Positions 5,609 to 7,787 of a stretch of DNA of 7,787 nt are shown piece by piece. Each line of letters starts with the position of its first letter. The first letter of the stretch is position 1. A program made the position numbers and the translations under genes. The notes under the pieces are model-generated. The model worked only from the letters and a program-made list of their open reading frames with translations, made no database searches and was not told the origin of the DNA. The stretch comes from Desulfobulbaceae bacterium (GTDB lineage Bacteria; Desulfobacterota; Desulfobulbia; Desulfobulbales; Desulfobulbaceae): contig JALXCX010000093.1 of assembly GCA_026990725.1 (NCBI GenBank), positions 1 to 7,787 on the forward strand, in the 5' to 3' direction.

Positions 5609-7771
5609 ATGTCTGATCTCAAAGGGCTGCTGGCCATTGCCCGCAGTTATCTTCCCGGGGAAACTCTGGGAAAACTTGAACAAGCCTATTTTTTTGCCGC
5701 CTCCCGGCATGAGGGGCATGTCCACTCTTCAGGGACACCCTATATCCAGCACTTAGTGGATGTCGCCACGACACTTGCCTCCATGAAGCTTGACCTTGAT
5801 ACTGTTGTTTCGGGCATGCTGCATGGTGTGCTCAAGGAAAAAGTTGCCAATGTTGACGAGCTGGAAGAGCTGTTTGGTCGTGATGTGGCTCATATCGTTG
5901 ACGGAACAACTAGAATAACCAATGTCCATTACGACTCCAAACTGGCTCATCAGGCGGAGAATATACGCAAGCTTTTTCTGGCCATGGGAGCTGACGTCCG
6001 GGTTCTTCTGGTAAAGCTTGCTGACCGCCTTCAGGACATGGTTTGTCTTGGCCTGTCCGAGGAAACACGGCAGCGACAGGTAGCCCGGGAAACCATTGAT
6101 TTATATGCCCCCCTGGCCAGTCGCCTGGGTATTGACTGGATGAAACGGGAGCTTGAGGATTTGTCCTTTCAATATCTTTTTCCTGTTGAATATGCAGATT
6201 TAACAGGTCATTTGGAAAGTACCCTGGCTGAACGGGAAGTATATGTCGAAAAAGTAATCAGTATCCTCCAGGAAAAACTTAAGGCAAACAAAGTCGTTCC
6301 CATCCGGATAATTGGCCGGCCCAAGCATCTGTATTCCATTTATAAAAAACTTGTTGCCCAGAATATTCCACTTGAACGTGTTTATGATAAGGTCGCTTTC
6401 AGGATTATTGTCAACACGGTTAAGGAATGCTACGAAGCCCTTGGAACTGTCCATGGCAGTTGGACACCGGTTCCGGGGCGTATTAAGGATTTTGTTTCTG
6501 CCCCCAAAGCAAACAACTATCAATCTCTGCATACAACCGTTGTAGGGCCCCAGGGCCATTTCATCGAAATTCAGATTCGTACAGAGGAAATGGATAGGGT
6601 TGCCCAGGAGGGGGTAGCCGCCCATTGGGCTTATAAGGAAGGGCAGAAAATAACAGGTAATGATGCCCGGTTGTTCCGTAATTTAAAGAAACTGGTTCAG
6701 GGGCTCCAGGAAGTAGAAGATCCGACCGAGTTTCTTGAGTCTGTCCGGGGCGAACTCTATGACCCGGATATTTACGCGTTAACCCCCACGGGAGAAGTGA
6801 GAGAATTGCCCCGTGGTTCTACACCGATTGATTTTGCCTATGCCATTCATTCCGCAGTTGGTGATTCATGTACCGGGGCAAGAGTTAACGGCCAGTTGGT
6901 TCAACTGAAGTACCAGCTGCAAAATGGTGATATTGTTGAGATCCTCACGGGAAAGAAACAGCATCCGAAACGTGCCTGGCTGCAGCTGGTAAAAACCAGT
7001 CGGGCCCGGGCAAGAATCCGCAACTGGCTGCGGCGTGAAGAAAAAGAACGATCCCTTAAACTTGGCCGTGAGATTTGTGAACGTGAATTACGAAGAAAGG
7101 AAACGAGTTTAAAAAAACTTATCAAAAACGGACACATCCGCAAATTACTTAAAACTCTTCGTTGCAACTCCCTTGACGACATGCTGGCTAAGGTCGGGTC
7201 CGGGACTGTGACTGTACACCAGCTGGAAAGAGCGCTGCAACCGGAAGAGTTTAAAAAAGAGGAACAAAAACGCCGGGAAGAGGAATTGCTGGAAAAGGCC
7301 GCCACTGTTGAGGAGGACAGAGCTGTCTCCACAGGTCGGCAGGCTATAGAAATTGATGGCGTGGACGATATGCTGGTCAAAATTAGTCAGTGTTGTCGAC
7401 CTGTCCCCGGGGATGAGATTACCGGATTCATTACGACCGGCAGCGGTATTTCCATCCACAGGAGTGATTGTCCCAACCTGAGGACAACCGACCCGCATCG
7501 CTGGATCGAGGTGAACTGGTCTGAAAAAGGAACTGGCAGACACCGCTCGGAATTATTTTTACGGGCAGAGGATAAAAAGAATCTGCTGGCAGAGATCAGT
7601 GCGCTTATTTCCTCTGATGATGCCGATATTATTGAATTTCAGGCCAGAAAAAACCCGGAAAATGTTGCGGAGTTTAAGGTCGTGCTGGAGATAAAGGATT
7701 TACAGCATCTTCAACTGCTTCAGCAACATCTTCAGCAGATGCCCGAAATAATAGAGGTTCGCAGGCGTTGA
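5609..7771 (+). CDS. rel: Long RelA/SpoT homologue, (p)ppGpp synthetase with a degenerate hydrolase domain
   Basis: Long RSH proteins make ppGpp and pppGpp from ATP and GDP or GTP when uncharged tRNA stalls ribosomes, and many also hydrolyse them. The 720 residues show the full layout: HD hydrolase domain (about 20-165), synthetase domain (about 200-345), TGS (387-447), helical domain (about 450-545), a charged linker (546-570), a zinc-finger region with C595, C596, H617 and C621, and a C-terminal ACT domain (about 647-720). The synthetase looks intact: GRPKHLYSIYKK (236-247), D260 in YDKVAFRII, RIKD (291-294), NNYQSLHT and the catalytic E320 in IEIQIRT. The HD domain is not intact: LHDVIED of active enzymes reads LHGVLKE (71-77), and ADRTHNM reads ADRLQDM (138-144). 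H48, H72 and D139 remain. I infer synthetase-only function, like E. coli RelA, but with the RxKD motif of bifunctional Rel/SpoT instead of RelA's ExDD. It starts 2 bases after proS, so the two are almost certainly co-transcribed. AGGGA (5589-5593), inside proS, is 15 bases upstream, a long spacing. Confidence 0.96.
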   Translation: MSDLKGLLAIARSYLPGETLGKLEQAYFFAASRHEGHVHSSGTPYIQHLVDVATTLASMKLDLDTVVSGMLHGVLKEKVANVDELEELFGRDVAHIVDGTTRITNVHYDSKLAHQAENIRKLFLAMGADVRVLLVKLADRLQDMVCLGLSEETRQRQVARETIDLYAPLASRLGIDWMKRELEDLSFQYLFPVEYADLTGHLESTLAEREVYVEKVISILQEKLKANKVVPIRIIGRPKHLYSIYKKLVAQNIPLERVYDKVAFRIIVNTVKECYEALGTVHGSWTPVPGRIKDFVSAPKANNYQSLHTTVVGPQGHFIEIQIRTEEMDRVAQEGVAAHWAYKEGQKITGNDARLFRNLKKLVQGLQEVEDPTEFLESVRGELYDPDIYALTPTGEVRELPRGSTPIDFAYAIHSAVGDSCTGARVNGQLVQLKYQLQNGDIVEILTGKKQHPKRAWLQLVKTSRARARIRNWLRREEKERSLKLGREICERELRRKETSLKKLIKNGHIRKLLKTLRCNSLDDMLAKVGSGTVTVHQLERALQPEEFKKEEQKRREEELLEKAATVEEDRAVSTGRQAIEIDGVDDMLVKISQCCRPVPGDEITGFITTGSGISIHRSDCPNLRTTDPHRWIEVNWSEKGTGRHRSELFLRAEDKKNLLAEISALISSDDADIIEFQARKNPENVAEFKVVLEIKDLQHLQLLQQHLQQMPEIIEVRRR

Positions 7772-7775
7772 GCCA

Positions 7776-7787
7776 ATGACAGCAATG
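7776..7787 (+). CDS. Possible start of the next gene, cut by the window edge
   Basis: An ATG at 7776, 4 bases after the rel stop, opens a frame of four codons (M-T-A-M) to the window end. AGG at 7763-7765 lies 10 bases upstream. The tight spacing fits another operon member, but four codons cannot identify a product, and the ATG at 7785, in the same frame, is an equal candidate. Confidence 0.25.

Noticed and set aside
6901..7380. 159-codon open frame on the minus strand inside rel
   Set aside because: It is the antisense of the rel helical domain and linker. It is rich in Ser, Arg and Phe as expected from complementing Lys/Glu-rich codons, matches no known family, and overlaps a well-supported gene.
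7703..7740. Imperfect repeat of CAGCATCTTCA-like units near the rel 3' end
   Set aside because: It encodes the Leu/Gln-rich last helix of the ACT domain, and the repeat is explained by that composition. The frame stays intact and the protein end aligns with other Rel proteins.

Overview
The window is a compact, all-forward run of six housekeeping genes: dxr (its 5' part lies outside the window), rseP, tsaB, ispG, proS and a long RelA/SpoT homologue. Gene content, moderate base composition, a single-PDZ RseP and a Rel-type (not E. coli RelA-type) synthetase motif suggest a Gram-negative bacterium, most likely a deltaproteobacterial (Desulfobacterota) lineage such as the Desulfobulbales. The taxonomic placement is an inference from family resemblance, not a search result. 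No mobile elements, RNA genes, CRISPR arrays or signs of horizontal transfer are visible.

Layout. Bases 1-834 encode the C-terminal two thirds of DXP reductoisomerase. After a 45-base gap comes rseP (880-1989; a TTG six bases upstream is an alternative start). tsaB (1971-2699) overlaps the rseP end by 19 bases. The 51-base gap after tsaB is the longest in the window. It holds a 15-base inverted repeat (2716-2730) and leads to ispG, which starts with GTG (2751-3845). proS follows after 27 bases (3873-5606), and the rel homologue starts 2 bases after the proS stop (5609-7771). The last bases could be the start of another gene. No stretch over 300 bases lacks a gene. No convincing promoter or strong terminator is seen, so the genes probably form one operon.

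Functionally the cluster mixes the MEP isoprenoid pathway (dxr, ispG), envelope stress signalling by intramembrane proteolysis (rseP), tRNA modification (tsaB, t6A), tRNA charging (proS) and the stringent response (rel). Isoprenoid products feed undecaprenyl carriers and quinones, which links the MEP genes to the envelope. tsaB, proS and rel share a translation and amino-acid-sensing theme.

The most notable observation is in the rel homologue. Its N-terminal HD domain has lost several residues needed for (p)ppGpp hydrolysis (the His-Asp pair reads His-Gly, the Glu-Asp pair reads Lys-Glu, and a catalytic Asn reads Asp). Its synthetase domain looks intact and keeps the RxKD motif of bifunctional Rel/SpoT enzymes. 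It is therefore predicted to be synthetase-only, by a route that looks independent of E. coli RelA. I did not find a previously undescribed multi-gene system; the rest is ordinary core-genome content.
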